The notes under the pieces: generated by a model | Database searches by the model: none | What the model saw: only the letters and a program-made list of their open reading frames with translations | What the model was told of the DNA's origin: nothing | Virus record (IMG/VR): IMGVR_UViG_3300035670_000920 | Coordinates: 1-30,947 of that record | Reading direction: 5' to 3' (one strand) | Source: a virus | Length of the DNA stretch: 30,947 nucleotides | Part shown: positions 21,662-29,481 of the stretch, piece by piece | Layout of the letters: every line of letters starts with the position of its first letter | Position numbering within the stretch: position 1 is the stretch's first letter | Position numbers and translations under genes: made by a program

Positions 21662-22033
21662 ATGAAAAGCAAAAAAATACACAGCATAGCAATGAAAGCA
21701 GCATGGACTATTTGGCGCAAAGGCGATGCCGGTACATGGAGTCAAGCCATGACCAAAGCCTGGGCTTGGGCAAAAAAACAAAGTGAAAGCAAGGTCTTAA
21801 ACATTAGCAAGGTGATAGTGATGAAAGAGAGCCCCAAAGCCTTAGCTTTAAAAGTTCGGGTAGCATGCCCGCATCTGGAAATTGAAAAGTTCGGGATGGT
21901 ATGGGTGCCCAAGTCAATGATTAGCGGAGGCACCATCCCGAAGTGGCTGTCTGACAAGAAGCTGGAGGAGGCTGCCGAATTTTACGGCAATGGCTACCAT
22001 GGCCGTTTGGATGTTCGCTTTGTTGCAAATTGA
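21662..22033 (+). CDS. Accessory protein, first gene behind its own promoter
   Basis: A 123-aa basic protein. Residues 10-38 (AMKAAWTIWRKGDAGTWSQA, then MTKAWAWAK) carry the AWxIxR...SxAxxxAW pattern seen at the N-terminus of many small phage and plasmid proteins of unknown role. The rest (SKVIVMKESPKALALKVRVA, FGMVWVPKSMISGGTIPKWL) is beta-like with a final helix and strand (EEAAEFYGNGYHGRLDVRFV). I do not recognise a function. It lies 40 bases after the palindromic promoter, outside the late gene logic, which suggests expression in the lysogen as a moron. Confidence 0.65.
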   Translation: MKSKKIHSIAMKAAWTIWRKGDAGTWSQAMTKAWAWAKKQSESKVLNISKVIVMKESPKALALKVRVACPHLEIEKFGMVWVPKSMISGGTIPKWLSDKKLEEAAEFYGNGYHGRLDVRFVAN

Positions 22034-22074
22034 TTTTGTAAAAAATAATTATTTAACCTTTAAAATTTTGTATC

Positions 22075-22407
22075 ATGAAACGATTAGAAATTCGCGACAT
22101 TAACATTCTTTCCAAAGCTATGCAAGCAGGCTTTGAAGGCAACTTTAACGCAACACTTGAGGAAAATTTAAGTGATGCTCAAGACTACCTCATAGAGTGG
22201 GAGGTTGGCCTTTATGAAGCGCAGGCACAAGTAACCAGCCTCGGGCGAGGCGAAGAAACATTTACATGGGCTGACAAAAAAGGCTTTGACATCACTGGCA
22301 ATGGCCAAATACTTGGCGATGGATTGGAAAAAAATGAGCAAAAAGTTTATCACACGACCACCGTTGACACAGACGGTAACGTGGTCAAGCTCTACCATGT
22401 TTTATGA
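22075..22407 (+). CDS. Accessory hypothetical protein
   Basis: A 110-aa acidic protein. The N-terminal part is helical (RDINILSKAMQAGFEGNFNA, TLEENLSDAQDYLIEWEVGL); the C-terminal part is beta-like (FTWADKKGFDITGNGQILGD, VYHTTTVDTDGNVVKLYHVL). No family recognised. It is AT-rich and follows the 123-aa gene by 41 bases. It is coupled to the next gene through an ATGA overlap (22404-22407), so the two products probably act together. Confidence 0.6.
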   Translation: MKRLEIRDINILSKAMQAGFEGNFNATLEENLSDAQDYLIEWEVGLYEAQAQVTSLGRGEETFTWADKKGFDITGNGQILGDGLEKNEQKVYHTTTVDTDGNVVKLYHVL

Positions 22408-22637
22408 AAAAAATCTTCATCTACCTCCGCGCCGGCCACCAGCCGCAACTGTACACCTCCATCAAAGCGCTGTGGCTATGTCACAGCGCTGAGATGGGGA
22501 TCTCGCTCGACACACTAAACAGGGCCAGCATGAATAACAAAGGAGAGGGACTGCTGTACGAGAAGCACCAGCCAGCGCCTTGGCAAGTTCTGCGAGTCTT
22601 TGCCAAAAACACAGCAGAGGCTCGAGAATCAACCTAA
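22404..22637 (+). CDS. Accessory small protein, coupled to the preceding gene
   Basis: A 77-aa protein starting MKKIFIYLRAGHQPQLYTSI. Its layout (a short strand, a helix KALWLCHSAEMGISLDTLNR, two short strands LLYEKHQPAPWQVLRVFA) recalls a small alpha-beta DNA-binding or adaptor domain, but no known family is clear. The ATGA overlap with the preceding gene fixes the start and shows they are co-translated. Confidence 0.58.
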   Translation: MKKIFIYLRAGHQPQLYTSIKALWLCHSAEMGISLDTLNRASMNNKGEGLLYEKHQPAPWQVLRVFAKNTAEAREST

Positions 22638-22696
22638 CCCCAACCAATTAATTTACGCTAGTGTTATGAATTTTGTAAACAAAATAAAAAAAAATA
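22638..22696 (+). promoter_or_regulatory. AT-rich leader with 7-bp inverted repeat before the 211-aa gene
   Basis: ATTTTGT (22670-22676) and ACAAAAT (22679-22685) form an inverted repeat around AA, nine bases before the ATG at 22697. The arms resemble those of the palindrome at 18552-18570 near the integrase. It may be a binding site or only a result of AT-rich composition. Confidence 0.35.
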
Positions 22697-23332
22697 ATGA
22701 CAAATTTACGCAAACTTGTTTCTGAACAGGACTTTCTGAAATTTTATCAATGGGATTTAAGGAATGATGATGACCCTGATTATTTGCTATCAATTTTTGA
22801 AGCGCACCACGAAGAAGACAAAGAGGGATTTTATCAAATGCTTTTAAATATTGCAGTATCAGAGCGCCAAAGACAGGAACAAAATTATTTGTGGGCTAAA
22901 GAAGAATTAGGACAATGCGACAATCCTGATTTTACATCTTGGAATCTTAACGAAGCCAAAGAGATAGAAGCAATTATAAATAATCGCTATAATTATAAAA
23001 GTAAATTCAATTTTGACAATCATCTTATAAAAAAGGACTACGAAGAGATTTTATATAACTTTATTCGGGCGGATGATCCGGAAGGGTATTTAATTGAACT
23101 TGAAAAAAAGTACTTGGAATCAAATCCCCGTCTTCATTTTGAGCTGTGCAGTGCATTTTATCAATTATCCGAGACTGCCGATAATGAAATCACTGAAATC
23201 ATTTTTGAACCTGATAAGTTCAACCATGAGGAAAAGGATAAGCGCTGGGACAGCTACAGATATTACAGGCACTTTAAAAAAATAATAGATAAGCGTAAGC
23301 GTGATGAAGACGATAGTCAATTAGTCAAATAA
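22697..23332 (+). CDS. Accessory hypothetical protein, AT-rich
   Basis: A 211-aa highly charged, Tyr- and Asn-rich protein, mostly helical, without signal peptide or membrane segment. Segments such as FLKFYQWDLRNDDDPDYLLS, FYQMLLNIAVSERQRQEQNY and YEEILYNFIRADDPEGYLIE repeat a pattern of paired helices with an acidic turn (NDDDPDYLLSIFEAHH and RADDPEGYLIELEKKY), possibly two copies of one helical repeat. No family is recognised. Its base composition is far more AT-rich than the head genes next to it. A cytoplasmic role in defence, exclusion or host takeover is possible but not shown. The 3' end overlaps the opposing gene by 12 bases. Confidence 0.65.
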   Translation: MTNLRKLVSEQDFLKFYQWDLRNDDDPDYLLSIFEAHHEEDKEGFYQMLLNIAVSERQRQEQNYLWAKEELGQCDNPDFTSWNLNEAKEIEAIINNRYNYKSKFNFDNHLIKKDYEEILYNFIRADDPEGYLIELEKKYLESNPRLHFELCSAFYQLSETADNEITEIIFEPDKFNHEEKDKRWDSYRYYRHFKKIIDKRKRDEDDSQLVK

Positions 23333-23596
23333 CTTATCTACCATATCTCCCACCTCACCGGGGCTCTTGCCCTTCATCTCCTCAAGGAGCTGCATTTTTA
23401 CATCATGCAGCTCCTTTTTTCTTTGTTCCTCCGCCTGTCTTCGCCGCTCCTCCATGAATTGCCGCCAGGATGCAAACAAAAATGAGACTACTCCCAGCAT
23501 GCCGACCGATAATGGTAGTTCATCCACGGCAGGGATGGCCAAAATGATGCTCATAAGTTGGGTAAGGGTCCAGCGGTGCTGCTGCAGTAGAAGCAT
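23321..23596 (-). CDS. Small membrane protein with coiled-coil tail, on the opposite strand
   Basis: A 91-aa protein. Residues about 8-43 hold two close hydrophobic segments (LTQLMSIILAIPAVDELPLS, VGMLGVVSFLFASW), followed by a long charged helix (FMEERRRQAEEQRKKELHDV, KMQLLEEMKGKSPGEVGD). Two membrane helices with a charged cytoplasmic tail fit a small holin, a superinfection-exclusion peptide or a membrane effector. It is the only leftward gene in the rightward late arm, convergent with the 211-aa gene, so it is separately expressed. An internal ATG (MSIILAIPAV) is an alternative start. Confidence 0.6.
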   Translation of the reverse strand: MLLLQQHRWTLTQLMSIILAIPAVDELPLSVGMLGVVSFLFASWRQFMEERRRQAEEQRKKELHDVKMQLLEEMKGKSPGEVGDMVDKLFD

Positions 23597-23722
23597 GGGA
23601 AGATCATTGTTAAAAGGATGGACAGTGCTGGAACAAAAATTAAAAATAACCAGCTTATTTAAAAAACGTTGTTAGCGTTACTAACTTAATAATCAAGCCT
23701 TTGCGCATAGTTTTGTCAGCAA

Positions 23723-24970
23723 ATGGCAACCCTGCGCGACATAGTAACAAGGCTACTTCCTCGCCGCTCCTCTGTAGAGCGCCGGGGCATCGGCATTGAG
23801 AACACTTCCGGCATGATGAGCCTGTTCAACCTGGCTGATGGCAACGTCACGGTGAACGACACTACCATCGCCGGCATCCCTGCTCTGGTGCGCGCCATCG
23901 AGATCGTTGCCAACGGCGTGGCAAAGCTGCCGGTGCAGGTGTACAGCAAAAGAGAAGGCACCATCCGGGTTTTTGACGATCACCCGGTCGCCTACATCTG
24001 CAACACCGAGCCCAACGAAGAACAAACACCCTTTGTCTTTTGGTGGAGCATGATTGCCAATGCCTTCCTATCCGGCGGCGGTGGCGCTGAAATAGTCCGC
24101 GACGAAGCAGGCCGGCCCGTATCACTCCGGCTGATGCGCTACGGCTGCCAAGCCTACAAAGTACAGACAGCTGATCCGCTGCGCTACTGGGACATCGAGA
24201 CCGGGCGCATGTTTTTCCCTGAAGACGTGCTCTACATCCCAGGCATCTGGGTGCGCAACGGCAGCGAAGTCAAGCCACTCTCTTATCACTTCCGCAACAC
24301 CTTCGGCGAGCCGCTCGCCCAGACGCTAATGGCTAACACCTTGTTCAAACAAGGTGTCTATCCGTCGGCGGTGTACTCCTACACCGGCATGAAAGGCAGC
24401 GCCAAGGGGGACGAAGCCATGTCGCGGGACATCTCTCGCTACTTCGGCGGCCTGGAAAGGGCTGGCATGGTGCTGCCCATCCCAAACATGGACAAGTTCC
24501 AACAGCTGAAACCTGTTAGCCCTGCTGACTTTCAGATGATGGAGGCCCGAAAATGGACAATAGCTGAGATCTCGCGCATCACCGGGGTGCCGCCTGAAAT
24601 GCTGGCGGAATCAGACAAGCAGTCCTACGGCTACTCGGAGCAGAGTGCCAAGTCTTTCATCTCTAACACCCTGGATCCGTGGCTCACAAAGCGCGACCAG
24701 GAGCTGCGCAAAAAGCTGTTTACAGAGGCTGAAAAGCGCACCCTCACCGTGGAGAGCAAAGTGGACGAAACCATGTGGATGCTGCCAAAGGACAGGGTTG
24801 AGTATTGGTGGAAGCTCTTTCAGATGGGAGCCATAACGGCCAACGAGATAAGAGCCTATCTAAACATGAACGCAGTCGATGGAGGCGGCCAAAGCCTGGT
24901 GCAGGTCAACCTGGCACCGCTGGACGCCATCGGCACATTACACAACGCAAATGAGCAAGGACAACCATAG
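23723..24970 (+). CDS. Portal protein (HK97 type)
   Basis: A 415-aa protein typical of the HK97-like portal family: IPALVRAIEIVANGVAKLPV near the N-terminus, then DDHPVAYICNTEPNEEQTPF, FWWSMIANAFLSGGGGAEIV, and the family signature region WTIAEISRITGVPPEMLAES followed by YSEQSAKSFISNTLDPWLTK. It forms the dodecameric ring at the capsid vertex through which DNA enters and leaves. A TAGTTTTG box (23708-23715) close to the ATG could be a promoter of the head operon, giving a nearly leaderless transcript. The protease gene overlaps its 3' end by 20 bases. Confidence 0.96.
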   Translation: MATLRDIVTRLLPRRSSVERRGIGIENTSGMMSLFNLADGNVTVNDTTIAGIPALVRAIEIVANGVAKLPVQVYSKREGTIRVFDDHPVAYICNTEPNEEQTPFVFWWSMIANAFLSGGGGAEIVRDEAGRPVSLRLMRYGCQAYKVQTADPLRYWDIETGRMFFPEDVLYIPGIWVRNGSEVKPLSYHFRNTFGEPLAQTLMANTLFKQGVYPSAVYSYTGMKGSAKGDEAMSRDISRYFGGLERAGMVLPIPNMDKFQQLKPVSPADFQMMEARKWTIAEISRITGVPPEMLAESDKQSYGYSEQSAKSFISNTLDPWLTKRDQELRKKLFTEAEKRTLTVESKVDETMWMLPKDRVEYWWKLFQMGAITANEIRAYLNMNAVDGGGQSLVQVNLAPLDAIGTLHNANEQGQP

Positions 24971-25565
24971 CGTGGAAAAACGAATGTTCAACACGCAGTT
25001 CCGCCAGATAGAGCAGGACGGGACCGGGCGCACAGTGAGCGGCTACGCGGCTGTGTTCAACTCACCCACCACAATCGGCTGGTTTACTGAAATCATCGAG
25101 CCTGGGGCCTTCGACGATGCCATCGCCGCGAGCGATGCCCGTGCTCTTTTTAACCATGAAGACGAGTACCTGCTGGCTCGCCAAAGTTCCGGCACGCTCA
25201 AGCTGTCAATAGACGACCGGGGCCTTAAGTACGAATTTGAAAGCCCCGAGACCAGCATGGGCAACGACATCCTGGTGATGATCAATCGCGGCGACTTGAA
25301 GGAGAGTTCCTTTGCTTTCACGGTGGCTGAGCAAAGCTGGGAAGAGGCGGCGGATGAGGAAGGCAACTGGAGCTACACGCGAAGAATCAAAAAGGTTGAC
25401 CGCCTTTACGATGTCTCCCCGGTCACTTACCCAGCTTATCCAGACACTTCCGTAGCAGCACGCAGCCTGAAGGAGTGGGCGGAGCGAGCCAGCAAGCTGC
25501 CGAAGCCGCCGAGCAATGCCGTGCCCATTGACAGCGCAGCATTCCTGCGCTTAAAATACGATTAG
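24951..25565 (+). CDS. Prohead protease (HK97 family, U35)
   Basis: A 204-aa serine protease that cleaves the capsid delta domain during maturation. Motifs: SGYAAVFNSP, EIIEPGAFDDAI, the catalytic His in ARALFNHEDEYLLAR, and the catalytic Ser in GDLKESSFAFTV, followed by the family-typical LYDVSPVTYPAYPDTSVAAR. An upstream start at 24879 would give 24 residues of out-of-family sequence inside the portal gene, so I chose the ATG at 24951 (MSKDNHSVEKRMFN). It lies between portal and capsid, as in HK97. Confidence 0.95.
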   Translation: MSKDNHSVEKRMFNTQFRQIEQDGTGRTVSGYAAVFNSPTTIGWFTEIIEPGAFDDAIAASDARALFNHEDEYLLARQSSGTLKLSIDDRGLKYEFESPETSMGNDILVMINRGDLKESSFAFTVAEQSWEEAADEEGNWSYTRRIKKVDRLYDVSPVTYPAYPDTSVAARSLKEWAERASKLPKPPSNAVPIDSAAFLRLKYD

Positions 25566-25619
25566 CCTGGGCTGGTGCGCTGTAGCGCCTGTCCACTTCA
25601 TACAACACTTTGAAACATT

Positions 25620-26945
25620 ATGAAAATTTCTCTTCAACTCAGGAAGCAGCTTGATGAGGCCCAGGGCAAAAAGAACGCGCTCCTGGACTCCATCGAAGCC
25701 AGCGAAAGCCGCAGCGCGACTCCGGAGCAAATGCAGGAGCTCCGCTCTTTGTCCGACAACATCGCAACCCTTCGCACCAAGATCGCCGACCAGGAACTCC
25801 TGGAAGCAGAGCAACTCCGACGCGAGGAGGAGCGCGCAAAGCCCAATGTGGCATTGGTGCAGGTGAACCGCAAAGGTGAGCAGGCAGACAAGCGCTCCAT
25901 GGCAAGCAACTTTAGCTATCGCCAAGTCATCTCAGATGCCTTGCGTGGCAAGACTCCCACCGGTGTGAATGCCGAGGTATGGCAGGAAGGTGAGCACGAA
26001 GCTCGTGCCAACGGCATCGCGGCGGAAGGCATTGCCCTGCCTGGCTTCCTGCTGGGCAAGCCTGAAAAACGGACCGCCCTCGGCATCACCACCGCTGCCA
26101 CTGCCGGCGACCTGGTGCAAAACACCATCGGGGAATTTGTCCCCTACCTCTACCCTGCGACGGTGCTCAGCCAGCTGGGCGCCACTTTCATGCAGGGCCT
26201 GCGCGATGGCTTTGACCTCATCAACCAAGATGGCGGATCTACTGCCACCTGGGAGGGCGAGGTAGATGCCAACGCTGAAACCAACCCGACCGTGGCAAAG
26301 ACCCAAGTCCGTCCCAAGCGTCTTGGTGCTTATACCATTTTTTCAAAGCAACTCATGGCCCAGGGCGTTATCGACGTGGAAGCCATGGTCCGTAACGACC
26401 TCGGCATTGCCGTTGGACAAGCGCTGGAAGTTGCTGCCATCAACGGCTCCGGCTCTGCTCCCATCCCTCGCGGCATCCTCAACGTCTCCGGTATCGGCGA
26501 CGTCGCTGGTGGCACCAACGGAGCGGTCCCGACCTGGGCAAACATCGTGGAGCTGGAGAGCGACGTCAACGGCGCCAACGGTCCGATGGGCAACCGTGCC
26601 TACCTGACTACCCCTGGCATGTACGGGAAATTGAAAACCGTGACAAAGGACTCCGGCAGCGGCCAGTTCATCAACACCAACGGTGAAATCAACGGCTACC
26701 AGGCCTTTTTCACCACCAACGTCCCGAGCACGCTGACCAAAGGCAGCTCCAGCGTTTGTCACGCTATCATCTTTGGCAACTGGGAAGAGCTCTATCTGAT
26801 GAACTGGGGCGGCATTGACCTGGTGGTCAACCCGTACTCCCTGGACACGAACAGCCAGGTGCGTGTTACCATCAACACTTGGTGGGACGTTGCACTGCGC
26901 AACAAGGCGCTGTTTAGCGCCATGAAGGATGCGCTCTTGTCTTAA
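25620..26945 (+). CDS. Major capsid protein (HK97 fold)
   Basis: A 441-aa HK97-like capsid protein. Residues 1-80 are a charged coiled-coil delta/scaffold domain (LRKQLDEAQGKKNALLDSIE, ELLEAEQLRREEERA); the remainder is the capsid fold, with typical motifs: LVQNTIGEFVPYLYPATVLS at the start of the mature shell, KRLGAYTIFSKQLMAQGVID, VEAMVRNDLGIAVGQALEVA, AAINGSGSAPIPRGILNV, IIFGNWEELYLMNWGGIDLV and VRVTINTWWDVALRNKALFS. The delta domain would be removed by the upstream protease, probably between residues about 75 and 100. A terminator follows the gene. Confidence 0.97.
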   Translation: MKISLQLRKQLDEAQGKKNALLDSIEASESRSATPEQMQELRSLSDNIATLRTKIADQELLEAEQLRREEERAKPNVALVQVNRKGEQADKRSMASNFSYRQVISDALRGKTPTGVNAEVWQEGEHEARANGIAAEGIALPGFLLGKPEKRTALGITTAATAGDLVQNTIGEFVPYLYPATVLSQLGATFMQGLRDGFDLINQDGGSTATWEGEVDANAETNPTVAKTQVRPKRLGAYTIFSKQLMAQGVIDVEAMVRNDLGIAVGQALEVAAINGSGSAPIPRGILNVSGIGDVAGGTNGAVPTWANIVELESDVNGANGPMGNRAYLTTPGMYGKLKTVTKDSGSGQFINTNGEINGYQAFFTTNVPSTLTKGSSSVCHAIIFGNWEELYLMNWGGIDLVVNPYSLDTNSQVRVTINTWWDVALRNKALFSAMKDALLS

Positions 26946-26987
26946 AAGTGATTCTCTTCATAGTACCATTCCATTTGCATGATTCAC

Positions 26988-27015
26988 TGCAGGGGGCTTT
27001 TGCCCCCTGCATTTT
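26988..27015 (+). terminator. Intrinsic terminator after the capsid gene
   Basis: TGCAGGGGGC (26988-26997) pairs perfectly with GCCCCCTGCA (27002-27011) around TTTT, followed by TTTT. It lies inside the late operon, so it probably lowers expression of downstream genes relative to capsid rather than stopping it fully. Confidence 0.85.
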
Positions 27016-27026
27016 AAAAAAAAAGC

Positions 27027-27200
27027 ATGGCAAAAATACTTATCACCGATTCCTACGGCCTTGGCTACAGCCTGGGCAAGGAGTACGAGGTGTCCGAAGC
27101 GGTAGCCAGTGAACTGATTAAGGCCGGCAAAGCTGTAGCTGTTCACAGCGAGGTGCCGCAGAAGGCTGTCGAAAACAAAAACAAAGTAGAAAAGCGCTGA
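27027..27200 (+). CDS. 57-aa small protein between capsid and connector
   Basis: MAKILITDSYGLGYSLGKEY, then EVSEAVASELIKAGKAVAVH. This matches the small-ORF pattern often found between capsid and connector genes: a strand, Gly-Lys/Glu-Tyr turn, then a helix ending in LIKAGKA, with a charged tail. The start of the 84-aa protein at 29482 follows the same pattern. The role is not known; a capsid decoration or assembly factor is a guess. An A-rich leader directly follows the terminator, and the next gene begins one base after the stop. Confidence 0.7.
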   Translation: MAKILITDSYGLGYSLGKEYEVSEAVASELIKAGKAVAVHSEVPQKAVENKNKVEKR

Positions 27201-27201
27201 C

Positions 27202-27807
27202 ATGGAAGGCTTCTACAAAGTAACAACGGCCCCGGCCACCGAGCCGGTGACAGTGGCGGAAGTAAAGACCGCACTAAACATCGACTTCGCCGACGACGAT
27301 GCCTACATCGGCGAGCTCATCGGCGTTGCTCGCGAATTTGTAGAAGCCAACACCAACCTGGCGCTAATGACCCAGACCATCACGCATGTGCTGCCAAAGT
27401 TCCCACAACTGACTACACGCAACCCGCTGGCTACTATCCCGCTGTTCAAGTACCCGGTTCAAAGCATCAGCAGCATCAGCTACCACGACGAAAATGATGC
27501 GCTGCAGACTATTGCTGTAACTGGCCCGACGCCTGGTGCAGAGCTTGATACGACCAGCATGCCCAGTCAGATTTTTTTGAAGACTGCCAACCTCGCCAGC
27601 TGGCCAACCACCTATCCCACGCGCATCAATCCGGTGACGCTGGTCTATGTGGCAGGCTACGCCAACGCTGCGGCAGTGCCTAAGCAGATCAAGCAGTGCA
27701 TCAAGCTAATTGTTGGTGAGATGTACGAGAAGCGCGAGAACTATGTCAAAGAAAAATTAACAGCCGTAGACCATCTAATGCGGCTGGTTGAAAATCGGCT
27801 CTATTAA
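27202..27807 (+). CDS. Head-tail connector / adaptor (gp6-like)
   Basis: A 201-aa protein of the HK97 gp6/SPP1 gp15 adaptor family: PATEPVTVAEVKTALNIDFA with FADDDAYIGELIGVAREFVE near the N-terminus (a typical opening helix pair), a beta insert with FKYPVQSISSISYHDENDAL, then LVYVAGYANAAAVPKQIKQC and IKLIVGEMYEKRENY near the C-terminus. It forms the ring under the portal. TAATG-type coupling joins it to the next gene (stop and start share 27807). Confidence 0.9.
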   Translation: MEGFYKVTTAPATEPVTVAEVKTALNIDFADDDAYIGELIGVAREFVEANTNLALMTQTITHVLPKFPQLTTRNPLATIPLFKYPVQSISSISYHDENDALQTIAVTGPTPGAELDTTSMPSQIFLKTANLASWPTTYPTRINPVTLVYVAGYANAAAVPKQIKQCIKLIVGEMYEKRENYVKEKLTAVDHLMRLVENRLY

Positions 27808-28469
27808 TGTTCAAAAAGTCCTACACTGACCAGCGCGCCGGCCAGCTTCGCGAGAAGGTGGAATTCATCTCTGCTGTCCGCACGCTCACCACTTCCGGGG
27901 GAGAGCGCAGGCAGTGGGCCACCTGGAAGGAGACGAAGGCGAATGTGGAGGATGTATCTGGAAGCGAAGGCAACGAGGGTGCGCAGATGGTCGCGCAAAA
28001 CAAAAAGCGGTTCACAGTTCGAAGTAAGTCAGTGCCAGGGCTCAACGAGACCATGGCGCTTAACTACGATAGCGACACCTACAACATAGAGCGCATTGAC
28101 AAGGCCTACGTATTAGGCCGCTTACATACGATTTACACCGTCATCATAGCCACGCGGAAGGAGCAAAGCATCACGCCGGTGCAGTTCCTTGGCGTGGACA
28201 ATCAGTCACTGTACATGGACTTTTCACAAATTTTCGGCAACGTCACCGCCACATTTGTGACAATCACAGCGGGCTCCGTTGTGCTAACAAGTGCAGGGGC
28301 GGAGGCCATCAACCAAAAGCTGTTTGTCTTCCGCTCCGGAATCCGCCTGACTTACAACCAGGCCGGCGACCAGGGCTACACCATTGACAATGCCACCAAC
28401 CGAATCAACTTCAACTCTAAGCTGAGGGGCGAAAATGTGTTGGTGCATCAATACCAAACGCTAGTCTAA
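27807..28469 (+). CDS. Head closure protein with extra C-terminal beta domain
   Basis: A 220-aa protein. Residues about 10-112 are a head-closure (phage_H_T_join, SPP1 gp16-like) domain: AGQLREKVEFISAVRTLTTS, RRQWATWKETKANVEDVSGS, then IERIDKAYVLGRLHTIYTVI. Family members usually end here; this one has an additional about 105 residues. The end of this extension, FVFRSGIRLTYNQAGDQ with ATNRINFNSKLRGENVLV, matches the C-terminus of the tail-tip protein at 3399-5996 and recalls the NGxxL...DYT beta domains found on phage decorations. The extension may display a binding domain on the neck. Adjacent starts and stops overlap. Confidence 0.85.
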   Translation: MFKKSYTDQRAGQLREKVEFISAVRTLTTSGGERRQWATWKETKANVEDVSGSEGNEGAQMVAQNKKRFTVRSKSVPGLNETMALNYDSDTYNIERIDKAYVLGRLHTIYTVIIATRKEQSITPVQFLGVDNQSLYMDFSQIFGNVTATFVTITAGSVVLTSAGAEAINQKLFVFRSGIRLTYNQAGDQGYTIDNATNRINFNSKLRGENVLVHQYQTLV

Positions 28470-29071
28470 TGGGTAGAGATCAAAATCAAAGAGGCTACGC
28501 CATAGCGGAGTCAGCTGCCAGAGCAAGGCAATTGACACAAGTGGGGCCAGTGCAGGCGGAACTGAATGCAGCAACTGAAAAGGAGCTGCGCCTGGCGCTG
28601 GCTAAGTTAAGTGCGCTTGGAGAGCTGGCAACCAGGCGGCAACGCAAGGCGGTGCTGCGCAAAGGCGCCACTATCCTGCGCGATGAAGCGAGGCGCAATG
28701 TTCCAGTCAGTGCCGAGCCGCACAAAGGTAGAAAGGGGCGGATCTACTACCCTGGCAACCTGCGAGACTCCATCCAGGTAAAAAGCCTGCGCCGCTCACT
28801 GGACTTGTTTGTAGGTCCACGCACTAACAGCAGCGCCACGGCTTCTGTGTTTGGGGAGCAGGTATCCGGACAAAAGACAAGCGTAGATGGGTACTATGCC
28901 CATTTTATGGAGTTCGATGTGTTTTTTGGCAACAAAGTCCGCCAAGGCAGAGCCTACATGAGGCGGGCGCTGGCATCGGTCCGGCAACAGGTGGCGCAGC
29001 AGATAGTCAAAGACGCTTGGAGGGTCTTTGACCGAATAGTAAAAAAGGCACAAGCAAAACAATCAGCATGA
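28469..29071 (+). CDS. Tail completion / neck protein (HK97 gp10-like)
   Basis: A 200-aa basic protein matching the HK97 gp10 family: KLSALGELATRRQRKAVLRK, GATILRDEARRNVPV, the typical GNLRDSIQVK segment, then VDGYYAHFMEFDVFFGNKVR and RAYMRRALASVRQQVAQQIV. It completes the neck between head and tail. The N-terminal about 45 residues are extra compared with the core family. It is coupled on both sides (TAATG at 28467-28471 and ATGA at 29068-29071). Confidence 0.9.
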   Translation: MGRDQNQRGYAIAESAARARQLTQVGPVQAELNAATEKELRLALAKLSALGELATRRQRKAVLRKGATILRDEARRNVPVSAEPHKGRKGRIYYPGNLRDSIQVKSLRRSLDLFVGPRTNSSATASVFGEQVSGQKTSVDGYYAHFMEFDVFFGNKVRQGRAYMRRALASVRQQVAQQIVKDAWRVFDRIVKKAQAKQSA

Positions 29072-29475
29072 TAGGTGACCTGATCATGAACCTCCTCCAG
29101 GTGAACCTCAGCACAGGGCTGAGCGCTAACCTTGAAGACAGCCAGGGCAATGCCCAGCGTGTCTATCACCAGCGCATTTGGCAGGGCAACAGCGAGGAGG
29201 CGGTCGTGTTCACTTTGGTAAGTCAGTCGCCGGACTACATTAAGCAGGCAGTAGGCCAGCACGAATACGAGGTCAGCGTGGCGGTGTACAACAACAACGA
29301 CTACGAGGCTCAGTACATTGCCAACCAACTCATCAGTATCCTGGAAGGTTGGCGCGGCACCTTCAACGGCAAGACCTGGCACTACACCAACTACCTGCGC
29401 ACCGTTGAAAGCTATAATGACTTTTTTGAAATGCCCAGCTTAGTCGTTGACTTTCAGTTCATTAGAGACAATTGA
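29068..29475 (+). CDS. Tail completion / tail terminator-like protein (DUF3168-like)
   Basis: A 135-aa protein of the SPP1 gp17/lambda gpU-like group: YHQRIWQGNSEEAVVFTLVS, HEYEVSVAVYNNNDYEAQYI, ANQLISILEGWRGTFNGKTW, and SLVVDFQFI at the end. It would cap the tail tube and join it to the neck. Position after the gp10-like gene is typical. Confidence 0.85.
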   Translation: MIGDLIMNLLQVNLSTGLSANLEDSQGNAQRVYHQRIWQGNSEEAVVFTLVSQSPDYIKQAVGQHEYEVSVAVYNNNDYEAQYIANQLISILEGWRGTFNGKTWHYTNYLRTVESYNDFFEMPSLVVDFQFIRDN

Positions 29476-29481
29476 AACAAA

